The notes: generated by a model not told the origin, from the sequence alone. Shown: positions 46,272-55,682, counted from the first letter of the stretch. The stretch: DNA of 64,000 nt from CAVYYW01 sp963772845 (GCA_963772845.1 CAVYYW010000016.1:62001-126000), one strand, 5' to 3'. Made by a program: numbers and translations.

Positions 46272-46499
46272 CTATTCCGTTGTATATGGAAGTAATGCCA
46301 TTTGACGAGAGCGTTTGATTGCAATCGTTAATTTACGTTGATATTTAGCGCTTGTACCTGTTACACGACGAGGTAGAATTTTACCGCGTTCTGAGATAAA
46401 GCGTCTAAGAAGGTCAACGTCCTTGTAATCGATGTAAGTGATGTTATTCACTGTGAAAAAACATACCTTACGACGTTTACCGCGTGTGCGACGTGCCAT
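46272..46499 (-). CDS. rpsR: 30S ribosomal protein S18
   Basis: 75 residues; KVCFFTVNNITYIDYKDVDL and LPRRVTGTSAKYQRKLTIAI are diagnostic. Binds 16S rRNA with S6. Third gene of the rpsF-ssb-rpsR operon, 40 bp after ssb. Confidence 0.98.
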   Translation of the reverse strand: MARRTRGKRRKVCFFTVNNITYIDYKDVDLLRRFISERGKILPRRVTGTSAKYQRKLTIAIKRSRQMALLPYTTE

Positions 46500-46539
46500 C
46501 GAAATCCCTCCTTTGCTTGTTTTTTAATTCATTTCTATT

Positions 46540-47079
46540 TTAGAACGGCAGATCGTCATCCGAAATATCAATCGGCTTGCCATCGTTTGCAAACGGATCG
46601 TCATTAAAAGGATTTTCATCCTGGTTTTGACGATTTCCGCTTTGGCGGGAAGGTCCCTGGCCTTGCTGTCCTTGACCCTGGTAGTTACCTTGACCGTATC
46701 CCTGGCCTCCTGAAGATTGACCGTAATCATTGCCGTTATCACCATTATTCGGTCTCGCGCTTTTCGGCTCGAGAAACTGAACACTGTCCGCAACAACTTC
46801 AGTCATATACACCCGGCGGCCTTCGTTATTTTCAAAGTTTCTTGTCTGAAGACGGCCATCAACACCAGCCAAACTTCCTTTAGTAAGGTAATTTGCGGCA
46901 TTTTCAGCCTGTCTGCGCCAGACAACCACTTGAATAAAATCTGCTTCGCGTTCACCCTGTTGATTTGAAAAAGGGCGATTGACAGCAATCGTGAAGTTGG
47001 CAACCGCAACACCATTTGGCGTGTAGCGGAGCTCTGGGTTCTTTGTCAATCTTCCGACTAATATGACTCGGTTAATCAT
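46540..47079 (-). CDS. ssb: Single-stranded DNA-binding protein SSB
   Basis: 179 residues. OB-fold domain (MINRVILVGRLTKNPELRYT, FTIAVNRPFSNQQGEREADF), a long Gly/Gln/Asn-rich linker and the acidic tip DISDDDLPF, the docking site for replication and repair partners. Position between rpsF and rpsR matches SsbA. Confidence 0.98.
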   Translation of the reverse strand: MINRVILVGRLTKNPELRYTPNGVAVANFTIAVNRPFSNQQGEREADFIQVVVWRRQAENAANYLTKGSLAGVDGRLQTRNFENNEGRRVYMTEVVADSVQFLEPKSARPNNGDNGNDYGQSSGGQGYGQGNYQGQGQQGQGPSRQSGNRQNQDENPFNDDPFANDGKPIDISDDDLPF

Positions 47080-47101
47080 CAGAACCTCTCCCTAAAAAAA
47101 A

Positions 47102-47392
47102 TTATTCGCGCTCGTCTTTAATGACCATGAAACGAAGAACGTCATCATTGATCTTAGATAGACGGTCGAATTCATTGATCGCTTCGCTGCCTGCTGTTAC
47201 ATAAAGCACAGCGTACACACCACTGTTAAGGTCATCAATTTCATAAGCAAGGCGGCGTTTGCCCATTTCCTTTACCTCATTAATTTCAGCACCGTTGTCA
47301 GTGAGAATACCTGCTAATCTTTCTTTTACAGCTTTTTCTTTATCATCCTCTAGATCCGGACGAAGAATGTACATGATTTCGTATTTACGCAC
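47102..47392 (-). CDS. rpsF: 30S ribosomal protein S6
   Basis: 96 residues from GTG 47390-47392 (MRKYEIMYILRPDLEDD), 8 bp after gggaggtga; the frame stays open upstream. The end MVIKDERE is typical. First gene of the operon, driven by the promoter at 47468-47496; ssb follows by 22 bp. Confidence 0.97.
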   Translation of the reverse strand: MRKYEIMYILRPDLEDDKEKAVKERLAGILTDNGAEINEVKEMGKRRLAYEIDDLNSGVYAVLYVTAGSEAINEFDRLSKINDDVLRFMVIKDERE

Positions 47393-47467
47393 TATTGTCA
47401 CCTCCCTTTGGTCTAAGCGGCCCCATAAATGGAGCAAGGAGCAAGTCTTTCTTACTCACAGAAATAG

Positions 47468-47496
47468 ATTATAACACACAGACCCTCATTTGACAA
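47468..47496 (-). promoter_or_regulatory. Sigma-A promoter of rpsF-ssb-rpsR
   Basis: -35 TTGTCA (47491-47496), exact 17-bp spacer, -10 TATAAT (47468-47473), 76 bp upstream of the rpsF start. The leader between contains a gactt-gctcc...gggg segment that could bind S6:S18, but I cannot fold it convincingly. Confidence 0.8.
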
Positions 47497-47650
47497 AAAC
47501 ATTTAAACATTTGTCCGAAATTCTATTGATTCTTGCTATATCCAATCCGATATTGATTGCATCGTAAAAAAGCAGGCTGTCAGATTTTGACAGCCTGCAG
47601 GGATATAACGTTTGTCCATCGAACCACTGAAAAATCTCGTTTTCCCTTCC

Positions 47651-47844
47651 GGCCGAGCTTTGGAAAGTTCTCGCTTGCCGCGGGCGGACCGCGAGCCTCC
47701 TCATGGCCACAGGATGTGGGTAGGATCGGCGTTGTTACAGGACGTGACGGTTTTAGCCGATCTTCCTCCAAACGGTTGCGCTGTGGGGTCTCGCCTGGTC
47801 ACGCTGATTCCGCAGGCGTCTCAAACTTTCCCGGCAGCTCGGCC
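47651..47844. repeat. Dispersed repeat with terminal inverted repeats
   Basis: 194 bp bounded by a perfect 9-bp inverted repeat, ggccgagct and agctcggcc, extended imperfectly (tttggaaagtt / aactttcccgg). Homologous to 22915-23066 and, inverted, 27962-28096. Non-coding. It resembles a small non-autonomous mobile or REP-type element. Confidence 0.75.
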
Positions 47845-48174
47845 TTAGTGGCAAAGGAATCTCAGCCTTTAGAATTACGGTAGATCTTTGAATTATCAAG
47901 GGATCAGACCAAGTTATTCTTTGATTAAATCTAAAGCAAGATCAAAAGCTTTTTCAATGCGTTTGTCAGTCAAAGCTCAAGTCTGACGGGGCGGGGGCGG
48001 AAAATTCGAGATACCACGTGTTCAGCTGATGGCAATTGAATTTCTATAGCCACGATTTCAATAGACATCCGCTCTTCACAAACACGTTAATTGAAGCGGA
48101 AGACGCGAGACTCCTCGAAAATGCGCATGCCCGGGATTTAAAGCTAGAAATACCCGAGACTCCTAAGCGGAAGT

Positions 48175-48653
48175 CAGCACGCGCTCGAAGATCCACTTTG
48201 GCACAAAGTGACCACGCCAAAGTTAGCTGAGGCCGTGCCCGAGGAAAGCGAGGGAATTTCCGCTTTCAATGGGTGGCAACCGTATTTTCTTCGTGCGGGG
48301 TGACTTCAAGGATGCCGTTTCAAGTCCTACGGAATCAGCACGCTCTCGAAGATCCACTTTGGCACAAAGTGACCACGCCAAAGTTAGCTGAGGCCGTGCC
48401 CGTGGAAAGCGAGGGTATTTCTGCTTTCAATGGGTGGCAACCGCATTTTCTTCGTGCGGTGTAACTTCAAGGATGCCGTTTCAAGTCCTACGGAATCAGC
48501 ACGCTCTCGAAGATCCACTTTGGCACAAAGTGACCACGCCAAAGTTAGCTGAGGCCGTGCCCGTGGAAAGCGAGGGTATTTCCGCTTTCAATGGATTGCA
48601 TCCGCATTTTCTGTGTGCGGTGTGGATTCAAGGATGCTGTTTCAAGTCCAACG
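48175..48653. repeat. 161-bp tandem repeat array, about three copies
   Basis: gaggccgtgcccg begins at 48229, 48390 and 48551, exactly 161 bp apart; the preceding cagcacgc..tcgaagatccac begins at 48175 and 48336. Copies 1 and 2 are almost identical; copy 3 has diverged (ctgtgtgcggtgtgg). Short spurious reading frames repeat with the unit. The whole 47497-48728 gap between rpsF and ychF is repeats, with no gene. Confidence 0.9.
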
Positions 48654-48728
48654 GGACCACAGTACGGTCATGAGCACCCGCGGAGGATGCAGAAACGCCG
48701 AATGCGAACGCTTGCCACCAGTCTGAAA

Positions 48729-49829
48729 TTAGACGTTGAAACGAAAATGCATCACATCTCCATCTTTAACGATATACTCTTTACCCTCTAAACGAAGCTT
48801 TCCCTTTTCTTTTGCAGCGTTTTGAGAGCCGGCTTCCATAAGATCATCGTATGAGACAACCTCTGCGCGGATAAAACCGCGTTCAAAGTCGGTATGAATA
48901 ATCGCGGCAGCCTGTGGGGCTTTAATGCCCTGATGGAAGGTCCAGGCTCTGACTTCTTGTTCACCCGCTGTAAAGTAGGTGCCAAGACCAAGAAGTTTAT
49001 AGGACGTTTCAATAAGCTGATCAAGTCCTGATTTATCGATGCCTAATTCTTCAAGGAAACTTTCTTTTTCTTCTCCTTCAAGCTCAGCAATTTCTGATTC
49101 AATCCGGGCAGAGATCACCACGACTTCGGCTTGTTCTTTTTCAGCAAAAGCTTTAACACTTTTAACATACTCATTATCTTCCGATGCTGAGAGGTCATCT
49201 TCTGAGACGTTCGCCACATATAAAACAGGCTTACTGGTTAAGAAATTTAAATGTTTCGTTGCTTTTTTTTCATCATCCGTGAGGTCTACCTGCCTGGCCG
49301 GTTGTTCATTTTCAAACGCTTCTTTCAATTTCTTTAAAGCAGCGAACTCAATAACTGCATCTTTGTCATTTTGCTTTGACAATTTCTCGACACGGCTGAT
49401 TCGTTTGGAAATAGAATCAAGGTCAGCTAAAATTAATTCTAAATTAATGGTTTCAATATCATCAATCGGATCCACTTTTCCAGAGACATGAGTAATATCC
49501 TTATCCTCAAAACAGCGAACAACGTGAGAAATGGCATCAACTTGACGAATGTTCGCAAGAAATTGATTGCCAAGCCCTTCACCTTTACTTGCGCCTTTTA
49601 CAAGACCTGCAATATCAGTGAATTCAAAGGTCGTTGGTACTGTTTTTTTCGGCTTGACCAATTCAGTCAATTTGTTTAATCGTTCATCAGGTACATAAAC
49701 AATTCCCACATTCGGATCGATTGTACAGAACGGGTAGTTGGCAGATTCTGCACCTGCCTGTGTAATAGCATTGAACAGTGTGGATTTCCCGACATTGGGC
49801 AACCCAACAATTCCAGTTGTTAAACTCAT
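48729..49829 (-). CDS. ychF: Redox-regulated ribosome-binding ATPase YchF (YyaF)
   Basis: 366 residues from ATG 49829 (MSLTTGIVGLPNVGKSTLFN), 6-7 bp after aaaggag. Obg-like P-loop NTPase with an NKxD site changed so that it binds ATP (here NVSE), G3 TDIAGLVKGASKGEG, central coiled coil and a TGS domain ending IVKDGDVMHFRFNV. Conserved neighbour of rpsF, though here separated by 1.2 kb of repeats. Confidence 0.97.
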   Translation of the reverse strand: MSLTTGIVGLPNVGKSTLFNAITQAGAESANYPFCTIDPNVGIVYVPDERLNKLTELVKPKKTVPTTFEFTDIAGLVKGASKGEGLGNQFLANIRQVDAISHVVRCFEDKDITHVSGKVDPIDDIETINLELILADLDSISKRISRVEKLSKQNDKDAVIEFAALKKLKEAFENEQPARQVDLTDDEKKATKHLNFLTSKPVLYVANVSEDDLSASEDNEYVKSVKAFAEKEQAEVVVISARIESEIAELEGEEKESFLEELGIDKSGLDQLIETSYKLLGLGTYFTAGEQEVRAWTFHQGIKAPQAAAIIHTDFERGFIRAEVVSYDDLMEAGSQNAAKEKGKLRLEGKEYIVKDGDVMHFRFNV

Positions 49830-49864
49830 AATGGACACTCCTTTTAATTAAAAAACTGCAGTAG

Positions 49865-51883
49865 TCAGCGGGCGTTGATTTTTTTAATATTTACAAGACA
49901 ATCATAGTAGCTGCTTCCAAGACCGAAGTCAGATTCCGCATTCGGAGTCAATTGGTTTACGATACCCCCGTGCTCTGAACCATGGCCTTCATCTATATTA
50001 ATCGTATCAGGGTGACATTCTTTTAAAATAACGGCCTGCCCTTGCACATGACCTCTGTCATTATAAACTTCGACAGAATCCCCCTCAATAATGTCATGTG
50101 CTGTCGATATTTCCCGGGAAATCTCAACACGAAGAATGTGATCCTTCTTATGATAACGATAATGCTGAGAATGGTTGGAGCGCAGGGGATGAATGGTCAG
50201 CAGGCGAAAAGGGTATTTCCCATATAACGCCGGTGAATTTTCCTTTGATTCAATCGGGAATACCACTTTTGGATAAGCAGCATCCGCTCCATCGATTGCT
50301 GCCGCACGCTCAGAATAAAACTCATATTTCCCGCTTGGTGTTTGAAATTGCCCTTTTCTCCAAGGCACGTGTTCCACGGGCAACTCCAGCCTCTTCTCTT
50401 GCTTAATTCTTTCCAGAGTAATGCCTTTTTCTTTTAACTCTTCCAGACCTTGTTCAAGAAATTCATCAATGCTGTAATCAAAATAGTTCCCAAACCCAAG
50501 CCTTTGGGACAAGGCTTTCCATATGTCCAGGTCTGACTTCGCTTCGCCTCTTGGTTCTACAAGCTTTGGGCCATAGTTAATAAAATGGTGATACATTGAA
50601 GAGTAATAAATATCCTCTTCTTCAAACACTGTAGCTGAAGGCAGGATGTAATCCGCCATCTTTACCGAGTCATTCATATATTGATCAATCGCGACAATGG
50701 TATCGACGCTTGAAAAAGCTTTTTTTATCAGGTTTGTATCAGGCAGCTGGGCCACCGGATTGCTCCTTGTAATAAACATAAGTTCAACCGCAGGGCCATC
50801 TGCTGAAAGGATCCCTTCGGCCTGTTTCATTCTCGAGAACTTTCGAGAGTGTTTTTTCAGACCGGGAAGTGCCAATTTGGATGTGCTGAATGACTGTCCG
50901 ACAGCCAAATTGGCATAGTTTGCGCCACCGCCATCGATTCCAACATTTCCGCTCATTGCTGCCAGTGCATCAATGGATCGAATCGTATTCCCGCCATTTT
51001 GATAGCGCTGCATGCCCAGACCAAGGAAAGTCGACGTCGGACCGCCTGAATAAACCGCTGCAAGCTTTTCCAGTGTCTCCTCATTTACATCCGTCGCTTG
51101 TGTAATATCTTCATAGGAGAGTTCTTCAAGCTGCTTAAGGATGTATTCAAAGCCGGAGCTGAAGCAGTCAAGAAAGTGCTTGTCCTGCTTCCCATCCTCC
51201 ACAATTTTTTTCATAATGCCGAAAGCAAGCAGCCCGTCCGTACCCGGCTTGACGGGCACATAAAGGTCGGCAAGCTTTGCTCCTGCATTAAATATAGGAT
51301 CGATCACAGTAAGAGGAATCCCTCTTTTTTTTGCTTGCTGAAGCTCATTGAAAAGGTGAATATTGGTGCGGGCAGCATTGCGGCCCCATACGACAATTTG
51401 ACGACTGGAACGTATATCGTGCGGAGCATGGCTGTAGGCATTGCCAAAGTCTCTTATCTGAGCTTCAATGCCTGCCCCCCAGCATACACTTCCGACTACC
51501 TCGGTCACACCACCATATGCATTAAAAAAACGCTGATCAAGACTTTTTAGAAGTCCGTTGTTGGAGTAATCATGACTATGCATAACAGCGGTTGTTCCTG
51601 AACCTGCCCTGATCATTGACATTTTTTCTGCAATTTCATCAAGGGCCTGCTCCCAGTTGATTTGAACAAATGACCCGTTCATTTTTTTCATTGGATAAAG
51701 AAGACGGTCACGATCATTTGTCCGGGCTTCAAGCTTTCGCCCTCTGCCGCATATTTTACCTTGTGTAATGGGGTGCTCAGGGTCCCCATCCACTTTTGTG
51801 ACCTTTTGATCCTCAACAGTGACTTTAAAGCCGCAGGTATCCCAGCAATTCAAAGGACAGGACGTCGTTTCTGCATGTGCCAC
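49865..51883 (-). CDS. yyaE: Molybdopterin-dependent oxidoreductase YyaE
   Basis: 672 residues. N-terminal 4Fe-4S cluster (C9PLNCWDTC17, with C45 in GKICGRGR), a large molybdopterin-guanine dinucleotide domain (SVCWGAGIEA active-site region, GLGMQRYQNGGN) and the C-terminal MGD-binding barrel (PFRLLTIHPLRSNHSQHYR). No signal peptide, so cytoplasmic. Belongs to the formate dehydrogenase/nitrate reductase family; physiological substrate unknown. Position matches YyaE of B. subtilis. Contains the Noc palindrome at 50109. Confidence 0.9.
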   Translation of the reverse strand: MAHAETTSCPLNCWDTCGFKVTVEDQKVTKVDGDPEHPITQGKICGRGRKLEARTNDRDRLLYPMKKMNGSFVQINWEQALDEIAEKMSMIRAGSGTTAVMHSHDYSNNGLLKSLDQRFFNAYGGVTEVVGSVCWGAGIEAQIRDFGNAYSHAPHDIRSSRQIVVWGRNAARTNIHLFNELQQAKKRGIPLTVIDPIFNAGAKLADLYVPVKPGTDGLLAFGIMKKIVEDGKQDKHFLDCFSSGFEYILKQLEELSYEDITQATDVNEETLEKLAAVYSGGPTSTFLGLGMQRYQNGGNTIRSIDALAAMSGNVGIDGGGANYANLAVGQSFSTSKLALPGLKKHSRKFSRMKQAEGILSADGPAVELMFITRSNPVAQLPDTNLIKKAFSSVDTIVAIDQYMNDSVKMADYILPSATVFEEEDIYYSSMYHHFINYGPKLVEPRGEAKSDLDIWKALSQRLGFGNYFDYSIDEFLEQGLEELKEKGITLERIKQEKRLELPVEHVPWRKGQFQTPSGKYEFYSERAAAIDGADAAYPKVVFPIESKENSPALYGKYPFRLLTIHPLRSNHSQHYRYHKKDHILRVEISREISTAHDIIEGDSVEVYNDRGHVQGQAVILKECHPDTINIDEGHGSEHGGIVNQLTPNAESDFGLGSSYYDCLVNIKKINAR
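50109..50122. promoter_or_regulatory. Noc-binding site (NBS)
   Basis: ATTTCCCGGGAAAT: a perfect 14-bp palindrome, identical to the B. subtilis Noc consensus. It lies within yyaE, about 8 kb from noc. Confidence 0.85.
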
Positions 51884-51909
51884 CGCATTTCACCTCTTCT
51901 AATTACGCT

Positions 51910-52110
51910 CTAAGCGTTTTTCTCGAGCACTTTCTTCAGCTTTTTTCTAAATTCGGTTCTTGGCATCATCACGCTGTGATCACAACCAAGGCATTTAATA
52001 CGAATATCAGCCCCCATACGGATAATTTTCCATTTGTTTGTACCGCATGGGTGGGCTTTTTTCATTTCAACAATATCGTTAATCTCATAATCAATATTTG
52101 GGTTGGCCAT
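51910..52110 (-). CDS. yyzM: DUF951 family protein YyzM
   Basis: 66 residues. IVEMKKAHPCGTNKWKIIRM, DIRIKCLGCDHSVMMPRTEF: conserved HPCG and CLGC cysteines suggest a metal site. Function unknown; found in this position in B. subtilis. It lies 27 bp upstream of yyaE in the same direction. The ~95 bp between it and glyS hold nothing notable. Confidence 0.93.
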   Translation of the reverse strand: MANPNIDYEINDIVEMKKAHPCGTNKWKIIRMGADIRIKCLGCDHSVMMPRTEFRKKLKKVLEKNA

Positions 52111-52205
52111 TTTGTTCCCTCCGGTTCTTATAATGGTTTCTCAGAGGAACGTTCCATATTTATACTGCGAGACTGCCACTCTGTTTATCAAAATTCCAAT
52201 TTATG

Positions 52206-53588
52206 TTAAAATGCTGTTTTTTCAGCCAAAAAGGATTTAAGATCTTTAATAGGAAGCCGGACCTGCTCCATCGTATCTCGGCTGCGAACCGTAACCTGAT
52301 GATCTTCTTTTGAATCAAAATCAAAAGTTATGCAGAATGGAGTGCCGATTTCATCATGACGACGATACCTTTTACCAATCGATCCCGATTCATCATAATC
52401 CACCATGAAATCACCAGCGAGTTCCTGGAACACTTCACGAGCTTCCTCACCCAGTTTTTTGGATAACGGTAAAACCGCTGCTTTATAAGGGGCAAGAGAA
52501 GGATGAAGCTTAAGAACCGTCCGAGTTTCTTTTTCGTTAACTGTTTCTTCTTCATAAGAATCAATTAAGAAAGCAAGCGTTACACGGTCAGCACCCAATG
52601 CGGGTTCAATACAATAAGGAATGTAACGTTCATTGTTTTCCTGATCGATATAATTCATATCTTCTCCGGAAGTCTCGGAATGTCTCTTTAAGTCAAAATC
52701 TGTTCGTGATGAAATTCCCCACAGTTCTCCCCAGCCAAATGGGAATTTATATTCAAAGTCTGTCGTTGCGTTGCTGTAATGTGAAAGTTCTTCTTGATCA
52801 TGGTCCCTTAGACGAAGTTTTTCGTCTTTCATTCCAAGCGAAGTAAGCCATTGGTGGCATGTGTTCTTCCAGAAATCAAACCATTGCAATTCCTCTCCCG
52901 GTTTGCAGAAAAACTCAAGTTCCATCTGCTCAAATTCGCGGGTTCTAAAAGTGAAATTGCCTGGTGTAATCTCATTACGGAATGATTTACCAACCTGGCC
53001 GATGCCAAAAGGTAATTTCTTTCTCATTGTGCGTTGAACATTTTTGAAGTTCACAAAAATTCCTTGAGCGGTTTCCGGACGTAAGAATATTTCATCAGAA
53101 CTCGTCTCAGTAACACCTTGGAATGTTTTGAACATCAGGTTAAACTGACGGATCGGCGTGAAGTCATGCGCCCCGCAATTCGGACATACCACATTCTTCT
53201 CATCGATCAGCGCCTCCATTTGGTCAAATGCCATGCCGTCTACCGCCTGATCCAGGTTGTCTTCCCCAATTTGCTCTTCAATCAGCTTATCGGCACGATG
53301 CCTAGATTTACACTGTTTACAATCAAGCATTGGATCATTAAAATTTGTTAAATGACCTGATGCTTCCCATGTTTTAGGATTCATCAGAACGGCCGCGTCA
53401 AGCCCTACATTATACGGGGATTCCTGAATGAATTTTTTCCACCAGGCTTTTTTAACGTTATTTTTCAGTTCAACACCTAATGGACCATAATCCCAAGTGT
53501 TAGCCAGGCCACCGTAAATTTCAGATCCTGGGAAAATAAAACCTCTCTGTTTTGCTAAGTTCACAATCTGTTCCATTGATACGCTCAT
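52206..53588 (-). CDS. glyS: Glycyl-tRNA synthetase (single-chain, alpha2 type)
   Basis: 460 residues from ATG 53588 (MSVSMEQIVNLAKQRGFIF), after ttaggagcg. Class II synthetase: motif 2 GIGQVGKSFRNEITPGNFTFR, motif 3 and GGANDRVT-type region read as GADRVTLAFL, C-terminal anticodon-binding domain ending in KSFLAEK. Charges tRNA-Gly. Expression is under a T-box leader immediately upstream. Confidence 0.97.
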   Translation of the reverse strand: MSVSMEQIVNLAKQRGFIFPGSEIYGGLANTWDYGPLGVELKNNVKKAWWKKFIQESPYNVGLDAAVLMNPKTWEASGHLTNFNDPMLDCKQCKSRHRADKLIEEQIGEDNLDQAVDGMAFDQMEALIDEKNVVCPNCGAHDFTPIRQFNLMFKTFQGVTETSSDEIFLRPETAQGIFVNFKNVQRTMRKKLPFGIGQVGKSFRNEITPGNFTFRTREFEQMELEFFCKPGEELQWFDFWKNTCHQWLTSLGMKDEKLRLRDHDQEELSHYSNATTDFEYKFPFGWGELWGISSRTDFDLKRHSETSGEDMNYIDQENNERYIPYCIEPALGADRVTLAFLIDSYEEETVNEKETRTVLKLHPSLAPYKAAVLPLSKKLGEEAREVFQELAGDFMVDYDESGSIGKRYRRHDEIGTPFCITFDFDSKEDHQVTVRSRDTMEQVRLPIKDLKSFLAEKTAF

Positions 53589-53605
53589 ATTTATCGCTCC
53601 TAACA

Positions 53606-53828
53606 TAATAGCTCCCGCCCCTAAGCTACTGAAAGCTTAGGGACGAGAGCTTTAATCTCACGCGGTTCCACCCTAATTGATGCATTATGTATGCATCCTC
53701 TTTTTAAAACAGTTCGGGAACGCCTTTCTCTAAAGATCCTGTTCCAGGCTCACACCATCCCCGGATCGCTTTTCAAGAATTTCTTCAGATACTTCTTTCC
53801 CTCATCACTGGATCATATAATTAATCTA
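53606..53828 (-). promoter_or_regulatory. T-box riboswitch controlling glyS
   Basis: The T-box sequence TGGAACCGCG is at ~53661-53670 on the minus strand. Stem I features lie upstream (gtgatgagggaaagaagta at ~53800). The terminator is a long stem at 53606-53653 (agctctcgtccctaagct / agcttaggggcgggagct). A glycine codon GGC at ~53726-53728 (in gaaaggcgttcc) is the likely specifier. Uncharged tRNA-Gly pairs with the T-box and turns glyS on. Confidence 0.9.
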
Positions 53829-53834
53829 CCTGTT

Positions 53835-53863
53835 ATTATATACAGTTCGGCGCCGACAAGCAA
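53835..53863 (-). promoter_or_regulatory. Sigma-A promoter of the glyS T-box transcript
   Basis: -35 TTGCTT (53858-53863), 17-bp spacer, -10 TATAAT (53835-53840) on the minus strand. Confidence 0.75.
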
Positions 53864-53865
53864 TA

Positions 53866-53987
53866 AGAAAAGCGCAAGCGCCCTTCTCAGCCCCGACAGG
53901 CACTGGAGGGATCTCGAAAAAGTGGTTCTTTCACTTTTGCAGAGATTTCGAAGTGACCCTGAGGGGTTTGGGCGCTGAAGACTAGAC
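53866..53987. repeat. Dispersed Bacillaceae repeat (agaaaagcgcaagcgccc type)
   Basis: Starts agaaaagcgcaagcgccc and ends ggggtttgggcgctgaagac; ends pair as an inverted repeat (agcgcc / ggcgct), with a central hairpin gatctcgaaaaagtgg. Similar intergenic elements are common in Bacillus genomes. It sits directly upstream of the glyS promoter. Region 53988-54319 to yyaC contains nothing else I can name. Confidence 0.7.
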
Positions 53988-54319
53988 ACAGCTTCTATGC
54001 TGTAAGAATTATATACTTTCTTACCTTTAGAGAAAACCATAACTCTTCTCATTTCTTTATCAGGATTTCCTTTTTTCTTCATACCATGTACCTGCATTCG
54101 TTGATCTTTCCACCTCAGCGTTTATTTCAGACTATTTATGCGATTATAAGCACTAAAATTCGGGTATTATTCCTGATACATAGAAGTGTGCAGTCTTTCC
54201 TCAAAAAACTGCCAGCATAGATAGCAAGTAAAACCGTTCGTTATAACATATACTTCGGCGTATAAATTTTTCCAAATATCCGTATACTGTGATAAAACGT
54301 TCAAGGAGAGGAAGAACAG

Positions 54320-54931
54320 ATGAAAATCACTCAAAGGCTTCTTCCATCAAAGAAACCATCCCAGCGCATTCATTATGAAGATTTAACGTCTCGGTATAAA
54401 ATTGTTGAAACAATAGAAACCTATCTTCCTAGATATTCACCTTCAGAAATTGTCGTGGTATGTATTGGCACAGACCGTTCCACGGGAGATGCACTTGGCC
54501 CGCTGATCGGCACCCGTCTGAAAGATCGGCAATTTATTAATGCAAAAATTTACGGCACCCTGAACGAGCCAGTACATGCCATGAATCTAAAAACAACACT
54601 TGATACCATTTATCAAACCTATCAAAATCCTTTTGTTATCGGGGTGGATGCATGCCTTGGAAAATATAATCAAATTGGGATGATTACCGTTGGGAATGGG
54701 CCGGTTATGCCGGGCGCCGGTGTAAATAAAAAATTGTGTGCAGTTGGCGACATGCATATGACAGGAATTGTAAATGTAAGCGGTTATATGGAGTACATTG
54801 TGCTGCAAAACACCCGCTTAAGTCTGGTCATGAATATGGCTAATGCAATGGCTGACTCCCTTACGATTGCGCTTAATCATTTTGAGAAAAAACGGGCAGC
54901 AAACGAACTTCAGCTTGAAGAAACGCTATAA
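54320..54931 (+). CDS. yyaC: Spore protease-like protein YyaC
   Basis: 203 residues of the DUF1256/Gpr-like family: VVVCIGTDRSTGDALGPLIG carries acidic residues shared with the spore germination protease fold, and GVDACLGKYNQIGMITVGNG follows. In B. subtilis YyaC is made in the forespore (sigma-F). Its presence points to a spore former. ATG 54320 after aaggagagg. Convergent with the DUF554 gene. Confidence 0.93.
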   Translation: MKITQRLLPSKKPSQRIHYEDLTSRYKIVETIETYLPRYSPSEIVVVCIGTDRSTGDALGPLIGTRLKDRQFINAKIYGTLNEPVHAMNLKTTLDTIYQTYQNPFVIGVDACLGKYNQIGMITVGNGPVMPGAGVNKKLCAVGDMHMTGIVNVSGYMEYIVLQNTRLSLVMNMANAMADSLTIALNHFEKKRAANELQLEETL

Positions 54932-54974
54932 AATAACAGCCATTCCGCCGTTTATGGCAGGATGGCTGTTATTA
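54932..54974. terminator. Bidirectional terminator between yyaC and DUF554
   Basis: The inverted repeat aataacagccat / atggctgttatt overlaps the end of the DUF554 gene. Confidence 0.8.
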
Positions 54975-55682
54975 ATGCTGGAAGATATACAGCCCAGCAG
55001 TCAGAATAATGCAGACGAGAATAGAGGGCAACAAATTGCCTGTTTTTATTTTCGTTAGGTTTAATAGATTTAATCCGATCGCCACAATCAACACACCGCC
55101 TGTAGCGGTCAATTCATGAATCAGCGTGTCCATTAAATGCTGAGGGACAAAGGATTCTATAACCGTTGCAAAGATCGCTATACTTCCTTGATAGATAAAA
55201 ACAGGGATCGCTGAAAAAAGGACGCCTATTCCTAAAGTTGTCGAAAATATGATTGAGAAAAACCCATCTAGCATAGCTTTCGTGTACAGAACCTGATGAT
55301 CACCGCGAAGCCCGCTGTCCAATGCTCCTACAATAGACATAGCTCCAACCACAAATACTAGAGTCGCTGTTACAAAGGCTCGTGAAATATTATTTGTGCT
55401 CCCTGCCACGCCAATTCTTCTCTCAAGAAACATGCCGATGTGATGCAGCTTTTTTTCAATTTCCCACCATTCTCCCAATACACCGCCAATAGCAAGACTT
55501 CCAATAACGATCAAAAATTGATCACTTTTAAAGCTCATCTCAAGACCAAGTATGATGACAGACAAAGCCATGCCGTGTGTGACGGTCTGTTTGATTTTTT
55601 CTGGTATTTTTGTAAAAAGAGTTCCGATTAAAGCACCCATTACAATAGCGACTGCGTTAACAATTGTTCCAAGTAAGACCAT
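54972..55682 (-). CDS. DUF554 family membrane protein
   Basis: 236 residues with about seven hydrophobic helices; the start MVLLGTIVNAVAIVMGALIG and ALDSGLRGDHQVLYTKAMLD are typical of the YqgA/YdfK (DUF554) family. Function unknown. Starts ~80 bp downstream of spo0J on the same strand. Confidence 0.88.
   Translation of the reverse strand: MVLLGTIVNAVAIVMGALIGTLFTKIPEKIKQTVTHGMALSVIILGLEMSFKSDQFLIVIGSLAIGGVLGEWWEIEKKLHHIGMFLERRIGVAGSTNNISRAFVTATLVFVVGAMSIVGALDSGLRGDHQVLYTKAMLDGFFSIIFSTTLGIGVLFSAIPVFIYQGSIAIFATVIESFVPQHLMDTLIHELTATGGVLIVAIGLNLLNLTKIKTGNLLPSILVCIILTAGLYIFQH

Noticed and set aside
47580..47771. Short opposing reading frames in the 47.6-47.85 kb region
   Set aside because: They lie inside the dispersed repeat; no ribosome site or family similarity.
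48273..48673. Two repeated reading frames (63 and 79 codons) beginning MAT.FSSCGVTSRMPF
   Set aside because: They are the 161-bp repeat read in one frame; no ribosome site and no protein-like composition.
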